Below are positions 35,628 to 43,918 of a stretch of 64,000 nt of DNA, in pieces (the stretch's first letter is position 1; every line of letters begins with the position of its first letter). The translations under genes and the position numbers were made by a program. This DNA is from Algoriphagus sp. TR-M9 (GTDB taxonomy: Bacteria > Bacteroidota > Bacteroidia > Cytophagales > Cyclobacteriaceae), in NCBI RefSeq assembly GCF_027594545.1, contig NZ_CP115160.1, forward strand, positions 746,001 through 810,000, written 5' to 3'. The notes beneath the pieces were generated by a model. It did no database searches. It worked only from the letters and a program-made list of their open reading frames with translations, and was not told the DNA's origin.

Positions 35628-35912
35628 ATGTCAAAAAACCAAAACACATTTATCAAAAAACAAAAAGCAGAACTTAAAAAAAGAAAGAAAAGAGAAAAAC
35701 AAGAGAAAATGGCTGCCCGAAAGGACCAGCCAAAGAGCGGTGATCTGGAAGATATGATCGCCTATGTAGATGAGTTTGGAAACATCTCTGATACACCGCC
35801 GGAGCCGGAGCCTCCGAAGAAAGAAAATGCCCCTAGACCGCATAATCCGTCTAGACCGCAAAGTGCACAACATCAAAAATTTAATAGAAACACCAAATTT
35901 AAAAAAGAGTAA
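35628..35912 (+). CDS. Small highly charged protein in the cold cassette
   Basis: 94 residues from ATG 35628. The first 40 are mostly Lys, Arg and Glu (KKQKAELKKRKKREKQEK), a likely helical basic segment. A short conserved-looking middle DLEDMIAYVDEFGNISD follows, then a Pro/Asn-rich basic tail. Proteins with this layout are often found between a DEAD-box helicase and a cold-shock protein in Bacteroidota. Nucleic-acid binding is plausible from charge alone; no domain with known function is recognised. Confidence 0.75.
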   Translation: MSKNQNTFIKKQKAELKKRKKREKQEKMAARKDQPKSGDLEDMIAYVDEFGNISDTPPEPEPPKKENAPRPHNPSRPQSAQHQKFNRNTKFKKE

Positions 35913-35914
35913 TC

Positions 35915-36109
35915 ATGAATGAAGGAACAGTAAAATTCTTTAATACAACTAAAGGTTTTGGCTTTATTACGCCATCAGACAACAGTGAAGACGTATTTGT
36001 ACACCACTCTGGTCTAGTACACGAAATCCGTGAAAACGATGCAGTAACTTATGACGTAGTTCAAGGTAAGAAAGGCGTTAATGCAGTTAATGTAAAAGTT
36101 GTTCAGTAA
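35915..36109 (+). CDS. Cold-shock protein, CspA family
   Basis: 64 residues covering one cold-shock domain. RNP1 is KGFGFITP and RNP2 is VFVHHSGL. It binds single-stranded nucleic acid and acts as an RNA chaperone in the cytoplasm. It starts 2 nt after the basic-protein gene and is the last gene of the cassette, followed by a strong terminator. Confidence 0.95.
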   Translation: MNEGTVKFFNTTKGFGFITPSDNSEDVFVHHSGLVHEIRENDAVTYDVVQGKKGVNAVNVKVVQ

Positions 36110-36145
36110 TTCCGGTTGGGTCTGACCCATCAGAAATACTAGTGT

Positions 36146-36182
36146 AATGCCTGCAGATCTCGGATTTGCAGGCATTTTTTTG
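36146..36182 (+). terminator. Intrinsic terminator after the cold cassette
   Basis: A 10-bp perfect stem (aatgcctgca / tgcaggcatt) with an 11-nt loop is followed by a run of seven T residues. Confidence 0.9.
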
Positions 36183-36198
36183 TTTGCATGAAAGGCCC

Positions 36199-37188
36199 CT
36201 ATAGTACCTGGTTGCTCAGTTCCTTGCCTGCGGCCAGCTCATCCAGGTTTTGTAAGGTAGTTTCAGCGATATGGGACAGTGCCTCCTGCGTGAGAAATGC
36301 CTGATGGCCGGTGATCAGTACATTGGGAAATCCCATCAGTCTGGCTATTTGCTCATTTTGAAGGATTTCTTCTGATCTATTTTGGAAAAAGAGATCTTCT
36401 TCTTGCTCATACACATCTATTCCTAAATTCCCGATTTTTTTGTTTTTCAGTGCATTTATTACTGCTTCCGTATCGATTAGAGCACCCCTACTTGTATTGA
36501 TCAGGGTGGCATGATCTTTCATCATCCGGATAGTATTGTCATTGATGAGGTGAAAGGTGTCTTCCGTGAGTGGGCAATGCAGGGAAACAATTTCACTTTG
36601 CTCCAGCAGATCTTTTATGGAGAGGTATTGGACCCCCAGTTCTTTTAACTCCTCGTTTACGTAGAGGTCATAGGCGAGTACTTTGCAGCCCATGCCCAGC
36701 ATGATTTTACAGAATGCTTTGCCAATTGCTCCTGTTCCTATCACACCGGCCGTTTTACCATGTATGTTGAAACCGGTCAGACCTTCGAGTGAAAAATTAT
36801 TGTCTCGGACCCGGTTGAATGCCTTATGGGTTTTGCGGCTCAGTGTAAGTAAAAGTGCCAAAGCATGCTCCGCTACAGCCTCTGGACTATATGCTGGTAC
36901 TCTGCAGATTTTTATTTCAAGCTCTGCTGCTTTTTTCAGATCCACCTGATTGTATCCTGCACAGCGCAAAACGATTTGTTGAATCCCCATTTTGCTTAAT
37001 TTTTGCAATACCTTTTCATCGATATAGTCATTGACAAAAGTGCAGATGGCATCGTATCCTTCGGCTAGTGCTATAGTGTGGAGATCAAGCTTAGGCTCAA
37101 AAAAGGTGAACTCATGTTCAAACTTGGGTAGAAGGCTTTTGAAACTTACTTCATCGTAGGATTTGGAAGAAAAACAGGCTACTCGCAT
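36199..37188 (-). CDS. ldhA: D-lactate dehydrogenase (2-hydroxyacid dehydrogenase)
   Basis: A 329-residue NAD-dependent D-2-hydroxyacid dehydrogenase. The nucleotide-binding motif is GVIGTGAIGKAFCKIMLGMG. The signature INTSRGALIDTEAVI holds the substrate-side Arg. GNLGIDVYEQEEDLFF and ITGHQAFLTQEAL carry the acid/His pair of the fermentative LdhA group. It reduces pyruvate to D-lactate with NADH. Length matches LdhA. It is a single gene on the minus strand. The assignment to LdhA rather than another hydroxyacid dehydrogenase rests on overall pattern. Confidence 0.85.
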   Translation of the reverse strand: MRVACFSSKSYDEVSFKSLLPKFEHEFTFFEPKLDLHTIALAEGYDAICTFVNDYIDEKVLQKLSKMGIQQIVLRCAGYNQVDLKKAAELEIKICRVPAYSPEAVAEHALALLLTLSRKTHKAFNRVRDNNFSLEGLTGFNIHGKTAGVIGTGAIGKAFCKIMLGMGCKVLAYDLYVNEELKELGVQYLSIKDLLEQSEIVSLHCPLTEDTFHLINDNTIRMMKDHATLINTSRGALIDTEAVINALKNKKIGNLGIDVYEQEEDLFFQNRSEEILQNEQIARLMGFPNVLITGHQAFLTQEALSHIAETTLQNLDELAAGKELSNQVL

Positions 37189-37374
37189 ACAATCAAATTT
37201 GGTTTTGAAAACAATGGCTTACCGAAAAATACAAAGGAAAACGATGAAAGTGGTGAGAGAGCTATAAAATCAGAGTAATTTGGAAGTCGCTTATGGAAAA
37301 GTTATGCTAATTATGTACAGAAGGTTTGCGCATTGCTAAGATTTGTCCTTAGATTCGAAAAAAATCGAAAACCT

Positions 37375-37806
37375 ATGAAAAAACTCATCTACTTTCTCCC
37401 ATTGCTTTTAGCACTTTCATGTGCGCAAAAGGAAGAAAAAATCATTGAAAAAGAAATCACAGAAGAAATACGAGAAGAACCTATGACTAGTAAACCGGAC
37501 TCAGTTTTGAAGCATAATGTGTTTTTTAGCTTCAAGGAAAGCTCCTCTCAGGAGGATATTCAAGCGATCATCGACGCATTCAGAAACCTTCAGAATGAAA
37601 TCGATGGAATAGAACATTTTGAATGGGGCATCAACTCCAGTCCAGAAGGACTAAACCAAGGATTGACCCATGCTTTTGTGCTAACTTTCCACTCGGATGA
37701 AGCGAGAGATGCTTATTTGCCACATCCTGCGCACCAGGCTTTTGGTGAGCTACTAGGTCCACACTTGGACAAGGTAACTGTAGTCGATTTCTGGACCAGG
37801 CCTTAA
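37375..37806 (+). CDS. Dabb-domain (stress-responsive A/B barrel) lipoprotein
   Basis: 143 residues from ATG 37375, chosen because it opens a lipoprotein signal peptide (MKKLIYFLPLLLALSCAQ). A charged linker rich in Glu and Lys follows. Residues about 45-143 form a dimeric alpha+beta barrel (Dabb) domain: KHNVFFSFKESSSQED, GIEHFEWGINSSPEG and THAFVLTFHSDEARDAYLPH. Dabb proteins are small ferredoxin-like barrels with varied or unknown activities. It converges on the following minus-strand gene with no gap. Confidence 0.8.
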   Translation: MKKLIYFLPLLLALSCAQKEEKIIEKEITEEIREEPMTSKPDSVLKHNVFFSFKESSSQEDIQAIIDAFRNLQNEIDGIEHFEWGINSSPEGLNQGLTHAFVLTFHSDEARDAYLPHPAHQAFGELLGPHLDKVTVVDFWTRP

Positions 37807-38214
37807 TCATTGATCAAAGGGCAAAGCCGCACCTTCGGTTTTGCCCGGATCTTTGACCGTCAGCACATCAGTCACTACAAAATTGCTGGTACCTCTCCAG
37901 GGGAGCATACCATTGAACTCCTCATACCTCAGCTCGACAAACTTTCCGGAAGCTCTTTCCAGTTTTTCAGCAACCTCAGCGTCCACTACAGAAAATCTGA
38001 ATTCATTGCTCTGAAGCCCGCCGGCTGTAGGACTTTGAAATCCTTCCTGTACTACGCGTCCTTCATAGGTCTTGAAGATTACTCCCTTTTTTACGAAATA
38101 ATTTAGACTTCCGGCTTTTACTCCTTCACCAAAGACAAAGTAGAATTTGTACCAAAAGATTCCTGCCAAAACTCCAACCAAAATGATCCCGGCAATCCAA
38201 GCAAACTTTTTCAT
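37807..38214 (-). CDS. Small membrane-anchored protein of unknown function
   Basis: 135 residues with one N-terminal hydrophobic segment (WIAGIILVGVLAGIFWYKF) and a periplasmic or extracytoplasmic beta-rich domain. Typical stretches are GSLNYFVKKGVIFKTYEG, EFRFSVVD and GMLPWRGTSNFVVTDV. Close relatives in Bacteroidota databases are sometimes labelled 6-phosphogluconate dehydrogenase. The protein is far too short for that and has no nucleotide-binding motif, so that label should not be copied. Function unknown. Confidence 0.7.
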   Translation of the reverse strand: MKKFAWIAGIILVGVLAGIFWYKFYFVFGEGVKAGSLNYFVKKGVIFKTYEGRVVQEGFQSPTAGGLQSNEFRFSVVDAEVAEKLERASGKFVELRYEEFNGMLPWRGTSNFVVTDVLTVKDPGKTEGAALPFDQ

Positions 38215-38296
38215 GCGTTCTTAAATTTGAATAAAGATAGAAATCGGGATGAATTTTAATGGAAAAATCTGTCAAAAATCGCGTAATGTTTTTTCA

Positions 38297-38332
38297 AAGA
38301 AAAAGAGGCAACTCGTAGCTGAATTGCCTCTT
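38297..38332 (-). terminator. Intrinsic terminator after msrAB
   Basis: A 9-bp stem (aagaggcaa / ttgcctctt) with a 12-nt loop. On the minus strand it is followed by a T-rich run. Confidence 0.8.
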
Positions 38333-38341
38333 AAAAGGTAG

Positions 38342-39442
38342 TTAATCTACTAGCCACAGGTATTCTCCATAGCCTGCTGCTTCCATTTCTTCTTTGGGGA
38401 TGAACTTCATCGCGGCTGAGTTCATACAATATCGCAGTTGGGTAGGCTCAGGACCATCATAGAATACATGGCCTACATGGCTGTCTCCGAACTTGCTTCT
38501 GACTTCTACACGAGTCATTCCTGCTGATTTGTCCACAGGCTTTTCCAAGGCGCGTGCGTCTATGGGTTTGGTAAAACTGGGCCAGCCGGATCCTGATTCG
38601 TATTTGTCTTTGGAACTGAACAGCGGCGCTCCAGAAACTATATCCACATATATGCCATCCTCCTTGTTTCCATTGTACTCATTTTGGAAGGAAAGCTCAG
38701 TGGCGTCTTCCTGAGTGACCTCGTACTGTAGTTTGGTCAGTTTGTTTTTTAGCTCGGACTTGGGAGGTGCAGGGTACTTTTCCTCGCTCAATTCTGGCCA
38801 GTGTTCCTGGATGAATTTATCCCTTCCAGACCCATTTCTATACGCATAATAGTCCGTGGGATTTTTCTTGTAATAATCTTGATGATAGTCCTCTGCTGGG
38901 TAAAAATTACTGTATTTTAGGATAGGAGTAGCTATAGGTTTATCGAATTTACCGGACTTGTCCAGTCGCTTTTTAGACTCTTCGGCTACTTTTTTCTGCT
39001 CGTTGTCATGATACCATATAGCCGATTCGTATTGTGATCCTCTGTCGTAAAATGAGCCTCCCACATCTGTAGGATCATAGGTTTGCCAGAAGATATCTAC
39101 CAGCTCTGAGTAGCTGATAACTTCGGGATCAAAGGTGATTTGAACCGCCTCACGATGTGAAGTTTTGCCACTGGATACCTCCCCGTAGGTTGGGTTTTTC
39201 TCCTTGCCACCTGCATAGCCGGATATCACCGCGATTACACCATCAAGCCCCTCGAAGGGAGCTTCCACGCACCAAAAGCAGCCTCCTGCGAAGGTTGCCA
39301 ATTCTTTTGGTCCTTTGTAATCCGCAATCGCCTTAGATTCTGTAGATTGTTCTTCATTTTTTACTGAGGTATTTCCGCAGGCAAACACTAGTCCAAGCAA
39401 AGAAACTAGGATAGGGTAGAAGAGTTTATTTGGGTGAAGCAT
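38342..39442 (-). CDS. msrAB: Bifunctional methionine sulfoxide reductase MsrA-MsrB, lipoprotein
   Basis: 366 residues. The N-terminus is a lipoprotein signal peptide ([10 protein letters not shown]). The MsrA domain follows (about 48-205) with the active site [13 protein letters not shown]. The MsrB domain (about 225-360) has SGSGWPSF and the catalytic Cys in [13 protein letters not shown]. The MsrA-MsrB order is as in PilB-type and many bacterial fusions. The zinc-binding CxxC pairs found in some MsrB are not evident. It repairs both sulfoxide epimers of Met in envelope proteins. Confidence 0.93.
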   Translation of the reverse strand: MLHPNKLFYPILVSLLGLVFACGNTSVKNEEQSTESKAIADYKGPKELATFAGGCFWCVEAPFEGLDGVIAVISGYAGGKEKNPTYGEVSSGKTSHREAVQITFDPEVISYSELVDIFWQTYDPTDVGGSFYDRGSQYESAIWYHDNEQKKVAEESKKRLDKSGKFDKPIATPILKYSNFYPAEDYHQDYYKKNPTDYYAYRNGSGRDKFIQEHWPELSEEKYPAPPKSELKNKLTKLQYEVTQEDATELSFQNEYNGNKEDGIYVDIVSGAPLFSSKDKYESGSGWPSFTKPIDARALEKPVDKSAGMTRVEVRSKFGDSHVGHVFYDGPEPTQLRYCMNSAAMKFIPKEEMEAAGYGEYLWLVD

Positions 39443-39616
39443 ATTTTTGGTTTCGTTTTTGTTTTAAGTTGTGATAAAGCTTTCTATAATTTGAGTTCTG
39501 ATCTCAAGCTGATTGGGTAATAGAATTATACCGGAAATTACGAAAGTACTTAATCTTCGGTTTACATTGCTAAAACTGCCCGATGCTTTGGAAGGATCCC
39601 CAATCTGCTGACTCGT

Positions 39617-40195
39617 ATGAAAAACCTCCTAATCATTCTTTTTGTTTTCGGACTTACTATACAAGCATTTGCCCAGCATAAAGGTTCGGGCTTTGGGTTG
39701 AAGGCAGGTGCGAATTACAACACTTCGGGCAAATACTTTCAAGACGCAGGTGCGATCTGGGAGGAGCCAGGGGGATCAGTGGGGTATCAATTTGGGGCTT
39801 TCTACAAATTCGCCTCTTATGATATTTTTTTGAGGCCAGAGCTGCTTTATACGCATAATAAGTTCGAAACAGGAATGGGGGAAGTAAGCTATGATAGGCT
39901 AGATGCTCCTGTGATGGTGGGGCTGCATATGTTTAAAATTTTTAGCCTAGTAGGAGGGCCTTCATTTCATTACGCTTTGAAGGAGCGTTTTCCGGAGGCT
40001 TTGGGAGTAGATTCCGGGAGTAAGGTTGACTTTGGTTATCAGTTTGGTCTTGGGATTAATATAGGTCCTGCAGGCTTGGATTTACGCTATGAGCGGGTTC
40101 TGAATGACCAGAAGATTACACTTGATGAGGTTTTAAAGCGAAAAGACAGCTTCAAATCCGAACAAGTGATTTTGGCGCTGTCTTTCCAGTTTTGA
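39617..40195 (+). CDS. PorT-like outer-membrane beta-barrel protein
   Basis: 192 residues with a signal peptide (1-19, ending AFAQ). The mature part is a small eight-strand-type barrel: GFGLKAGANYNTSG at the start, GYQFGAFYKFASYDIFLRPE, FGYQFGLGINIGPAGLDLRYE, and a final strand VILALSFQF with a terminal Phe. This matches the outer-membrane beta-barrel/PorT family common in Bacteroidota. No specific function can be given. It is a single gene. Confidence 0.8.
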   Translation: MKNLLIILFVFGLTIQAFAQHKGSGFGLKAGANYNTSGKYFQDAGAIWEEPGGSVGYQFGAFYKFASYDIFLRPELLYTHNKFETGMGEVSYDRLDAPVMVGLHMFKIFSLVGGPSFHYALKERFPEALGVDSGSKVDFGYQFGLGINIGPAGLDLRYERVLNDQKITLDEVLKRKDSFKSEQVILALSFQF

Positions 40196-40213
40196 AGCAG
40201 GTGTGATAATTGA

Positions 40214-40870
40214 TTATCTCAGGAATGGAGTGAAGGATTTTTTCCAGATTTCATATCCTTTTTCATTCATATGCAGTTCATCTTCGATGAAAATATCCTC
40301 CATAGGCTTGCCGGATGCATCTAGCATGACATCCCAGATATTGACAAAATTTACCTGATCATGAGTGGTGGCATATTGGCGCATCAGGTCATTCAGAGCG
40401 AGGTAAGAAGTTTTCTTATCCCATCGTGACGGACTAGGCTTCGCAGCGATCAAATTGACTATAGTTTCAGGATTTTTGTCTTGGATTTGTGTGACCAGCT
40501 CATCCAGGTTTTTCATGATCGCTGAGACTTCTTGGCCTGCATTTATATCATTGTCCCCTTCGTAAATGAATACCTTTGAAGGCTCGAAACGCAGGACGGT
40601 TTGCTCCAAATGCATGAGCAATTGATCTGCCTGAGAACCTCCAAAGGCGGAATTGATTATAGGAATGTCGGGGAACTGCTCTTGGAGGGTTTTCCACATC
40701 CTTATACTTGAGCTACCGGTGAAAACCACGCCGCCTGGTTCCCAGCCGGCAGCATCGATTTCTTTGGCTCTGTTATTTACCTCTTCTTGAAACGGGACTT
40801 CCTGGGCAAAGGAGTACTGGATCAAGCACATCGTCAGGATTACTAGGGTGGACTTTAGTATTGTTTTCAT
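40214..40870 (-). CDS. SGNH/GDSL-family hydrolase, secreted
   Basis: 218 residues with a signal peptide (1-22, ending SFAQ). SGNH blocks are visible: VVFTGSSSIRMW (block I, catalytic Ser in GSSSI), SAFGGSQADQL (block II, Gly), YEGDNDINAG (block III, Asn) and EDELHMNEKGYEIW (block V, Asp-x-x-His). It is an esterase or acylhydrolase acting outside the cytoplasm; substrates could be carbohydrate esters or lipids. It is a single gene. Confidence 0.85.
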   Translation of the reverse strand: MKTILKSTLVILTMCLIQYSFAQEVPFQEEVNNRAKEIDAAGWEPGGVVFTGSSSIRMWKTLQEQFPDIPIINSAFGGSQADQLLMHLEQTVLRFEPSKVFIYEGDNDINAGQEVSAIMKNLDELVTQIQDKNPETIVNLIAAKPSPSRWDKKTSYLALNDLMRQYATTHDQVNFVNIWDVMLDASGKPMEDIFIEDELHMNEKGYEIWKKSFTPFLR

Positions 40871-41179
40871 AGTTACAAGATAGGGAAAGGGATCAAAAGT
40901 TCTACTTTCTTGGCTGCTAAGCTAGGCGGATCTTAGAAGGAAAAATTGGCTGGCTGCACAAAAGCGATCAGGAAGTGCACAGTATCGAACATTTCGTACA
41001 TTCTCCGATTTTTGTCCGTTCAGTCTATTGCGCTTTCTTCGTCACTTTTTATCTGCCCGCATCTGCAGAATGGAGGGTTTTGCGCTGATTTCATCACATT
41101 TTCTACCAAAAAGACATGTTTATGCCGAATGTGGTGAAGTTTTAGCGTTATTCTTTTAGATCAACCTAACCCCCTTGGC
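40871..41179. other. Non-coding gap before the DUF4407 gene
   Basis: About 309 bp between divergent genes. Short open frames here have no start context or recognisable protein. No clear TAnnTTTG element, hairpin or repeat was seen. Confidence 0.4.
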
Positions 41180-42301
41180 ATGAATAATCTTACGCGTTTT
41201 TTTTGGTTTTGTAGTGGAGCTAATTTATCAATTTTAAAACGCTCGCCTACAGAGTCAAATAAATACATTGGTATAGGAGCTACTGTGTTTTTCACCGGGG
41301 TACTGGCTGCACTTGCGGCTGGTTACGCTTTGTTTACGGTTTTCCAGACCCTTTTGCCAGCAGTTTGCTTTGGCATACTCTGGGGACTAATGATTTTCAA
41401 TCTGGATAGATTTATTGTGTCGAGTATGAGGAAAAAGGAGAGTTCCTGGTCGGAGTGGAAATTAGCTATTCCTAGGCTTGTGCTGGCAGTTTTATTGGCT
41501 TTGGTGATTTCAAAACCCCTAGAGCTCAAAATGTTTGAAAGGGAAATCAACCGGAAAATCGATGAGAAAAGAATTGAGTTTATCACCGCATCCAAGGAAA
41601 ATTTGGCCAAAGGATTCCCGGAAATTGATGAACTGGAGTCAAAAATAACTGACCTGCAAGCAGAGATTACCTCTTTCGAAGCTTACAGAAACCAACTTCA
41701 AGATGAATATGATGCTGAGCGATTTGGTGAGAAAACAGCCAGCACCAGCGGGATAGTAGGATTAGGTACCAATGCCAAGAAAAAGGAAGAACAGCTGGAT
41801 GCGGCCCAGGTAGAATTGGTAAAACTAAGGGAAAGAAACCAAGTGAGAATTGATACTCTGGAGGCACAGATCAGACAGTTTATAGCATTGAGACAGGCAG
41901 AATTTGAAAAGCAACAGCCAGGTATAGAAGGTTTTGATGGCTTGGCGGCAAGGATGGATGCTTTAAGTGTGCTCACTTCAGAAAGTGCCGCAATGGCCTT
42001 GGCCAATACCTTTATCATGTTACTTTTTATAGCAATTGAAACAGCCCCGATTTTTGTAAAACTGATTTCTCCCCGTGGTCCTTATGATGAATACTTGGAA
42101 CTTCACGAGGACAAGGTGAAGCTCTTCAAAGGTGAAAAATGGACCTTTTCCAAAGGAGAGTCAGAGGCAAGGGTGGACTATTTTCAGGGGACACACTTTT
42201 ACGCTACTGAGTTGGAAAAAGAAAAAACCAACCGTAAAAATAAAACCCAAACTGAAGCTGAACTTGCAGAGTTAGAAGGGAAGTGGAATAATGATGTCTA
42301 A
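41180..42301 (+). CDS. DUF4407 membrane protein
   Basis: 373 residues. Three hydrophobic segments lie in the first 115 residues (GIGATVFFTGVLAALAAGY, ALFTVFQTLLPAVCFGILWG, LAIPRLVLAVLLALVISK), and a fourth near 275-295 (ALANTFIMLLFIAIETAPIF). Between them, residues about 130-265 are a long charged coiled coil. This is the DUF4407 layout. The conserved N-terminal FWFCSGANLSILKRSP is typical. Function unknown; inner membrane with a large coiled-coil domain. Confidence 0.85.
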   Translation: MNNLTRFFWFCSGANLSILKRSPTESNKYIGIGATVFFTGVLAALAAGYALFTVFQTLLPAVCFGILWGLMIFNLDRFIVSSMRKKESSWSEWKLAIPRLVLAVLLALVISKPLELKMFEREINRKIDEKRIEFITASKENLAKGFPEIDELESKITDLQAEITSFEAYRNQLQDEYDAERFGEKTASTSGIVGLGTNAKKKEEQLDAAQVELVKLRERNQVRIDTLEAQIRQFIALRQAEFEKQQPGIEGFDGLAARMDALSVLTSESAAMALANTFIMLLFIAIETAPIFVKLISPRGPYDEYLELHEDKVKLFKGEKWTFSKGESEARVDYFQGTHFYATELEKEKTNRKNKTQTEAELAELEGKWNNDV

Positions 42302-42313
42302 AACTCAATTCTC

Positions 42314-43075
42314 CTAAATTGTTTGAACTTTTTTGACCACCACATCTAGTTGGTCCATGGTTTTGACTACTGACTTCCATTCGGCAAACCCGACTATTTT
42401 GATTATAAAAGATAGAAATTTTCCCGGATTGATGAGTTTGGAAGCGAGTTTAGCTATGTTGGAATCCCTTTCCCGAATCGATGCTGCTCGGTCTTCGCAT
42501 TCATAATATTCGCCTGCATATTTCCAGGCTCCATCTCTAGCCAATTGAATGGAGAAGTTAAGTAACATTTCATCTCGACCTTTGGCGAGAGGGATGAGCA
42601 GACCGAAGATCGGCGAAACCTTCGCGATATTTTCCTTCACTCCATCGACCAGCTCTGCCAAAATCGCATTGATCAAATTAAAGTCCCGTTCTATTCCTTC
42701 TAGCGGCTCCTTACCCATGGTGTCTGCAGCAGAGATGCCGAGGTCTAGATTGATATGGGCATTGATACCCAAGAAAAGGTGCTGCAGGACCAGGTGTTTT
42801 TTGGCTTTGCTGGCTTCAAATGCCAAAAACCAGCTTTCTGTTGGTTTATTGCCCACTTTATAATCTTCGTAGGCGTCTATAAATCTACCTGCGAAAAGTA
42901 CATCCAGTCTTTCCATTCGTGGATTGTCTTCAAATTCCCCGGCGACAATCCCATCCTGTATTCTTCGGGTTACCTGTCTGTATAGGATAGCAAAATAGCC
43001 GATTCTGGAATCACCGGACTTGCATTCCTGCACGATTTCATCCATTTTTTCCAGTACTTCATCGATAGTTTTCAT
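42314..43075 (-). CDS. DUF5995-family protein
   Basis: 253 residues from the ATG at 43075 (MKTIDEVLEKMDEIV); a longer reading to 43117 adds a poor N-terminus. It is all-helical with no signal peptide. Recognisable stretches are FAILYRQVTRRIQDGI, HLFLGINAHINLDLGISA and FNLINAILAELVDG. The His/Asn-rich helix HLFLGINAHINLDLG is characteristic of this family. Function unknown. It converges with the DUF4407 gene. Confidence 0.7.
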   Translation of the reverse strand: MKTIDEVLEKMDEIVQECKSGDSRIGYFAILYRQVTRRIQDGIVAGEFEDNPRMERLDVLFAGRFIDAYEDYKVGNKPTESWFLAFEASKAKKHLVLQHLFLGINAHINLDLGISAADTMGKEPLEGIERDFNLINAILAELVDGVKENIAKVSPIFGLLIPLAKGRDEMLLNFSIQLARDGAWKYAGEYYECEDRAASIRERDSNIAKLASKLINPGKFLSFIIKIVGFAEWKSVVKTMDQLDVVVKKVQTI

Positions 43076-43192
43076 GTGTTTATAATTTTTTTTTAAGGTC
43101 ACATGGAATCTTCGCATGAATTATAATCATCCCTCTGTGTGTCGCTTCCGACATGCTCGATTTCATAGGTTGAATTTTTACTTTTTAAAGCC

Positions 43193-43918
43193 TTATTTGA
43201 TGAAGAAACTTTCTAAAATATCTCCCACGTAAAAGGCTACCACCGCAGCCAAAACTCCCAGAGCCAGTGTTTCTGCCACGCTCTTGACCACCGAAGTTTG
43301 ATTGACAATGGACTTGAGGACACCCACTACCACAAATGCCAAACCGGTAAGCACACTAGTCCAAAGAAAAACATTGATATCCATAGGGTAGAAGAAAGTC
43401 CAGAGATAAACCAGTAAGGGAATAAAACCTACGATGATAAATGATATGAAAGTGGCCAGTCCGGTTTTGAAGGGGCTTTTTTCATCTTCTAGCAAATTGA
43501 GTTCATCCTTCATCATTTCGGCTACCCAAAGTTCCTTGTTGGAGGTGATCTTATCCACAACTTTTTCCAGTAGCTCTCCTTCAAATCCCTTAGCTCTATA
43601 GATTTCAGCGATTTCTTCCCGCTCGGTATCAGGTAGGTTTTCTATTTCCCAGCGCTCTATTTGCTCGTGTTTCTTGTAGTTTTCATTGTCACTTTTCGAC
43701 GAAAGATAGGCGCCTACGGACATAGAAAATCCGTCTGCAAGAAGATTGGCGAATCCTAAGATAATAATGATTCCAGGGTCTAAATCCGCCCCAAAACCAC
43801 CTGCTACCACCGCAAAGGTGGTCACAGCTCCATCTATGCCCCCATATACAAATTCAGGCAGGTACTCCTGGAGTTTTTTGAAATATTTACTCTCTTGGTG
43901 TAGGTAGCTTTCGTTCAT
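43193..43918 (-). CDS. VIT1/CCC1-family iron/manganese transporter
   Basis: 241 residues. The family N-terminus FVYGGIDGAVTTFAVVAGG is followed by a second segment (GIIIILGFANLLADGFSMSVGAYLSSKS). An acidic cytoplasmic insert with paired Glu residues (about 75-150, the metal-binding region) precedes three C-terminal spans. VIT/CCC1 proteins move Fe2+ or Mn2+ out of the cytoplasm. The ATG directly abuts the stop of the M19 peptidase gene upstream, so the two are translated from one mRNA. Confidence 0.88.
   Translation of the reverse strand: MNESYLHQESKYFKKLQEYLPEFVYGGIDGAVTTFAVVAGGFGADLDPGIIIILGFANLLADGFSMSVGAYLSSKSDNENYKKHEQIERWEIENLPDTEREEIAEIYRAKGFEGELLEKVVDKITSNKELWVAEMMKDELNLLEDEKSPFKTGLATFISFIIVGFIPLLVYLWTFFYPMDINVFLWTSVLTGLAFVVVGVLKSIVNQTSVVKSVAETLALGVLAAVVAFYVGDILESFFIK

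Noticed and set aside
37807..38214. 6-phosphogluconate dehydrogenase
   Set aside because: The label is attached to relatives in databases, but the 135-residue protein lacks the NADP-binding motif and the required length.
40946..41137. 63-codon plus-strand frame in the gap before the DUF4407 gene
   Set aside because: No recognisable protein pattern, promoter or start context; composition is like the surrounding non-coding DNA.
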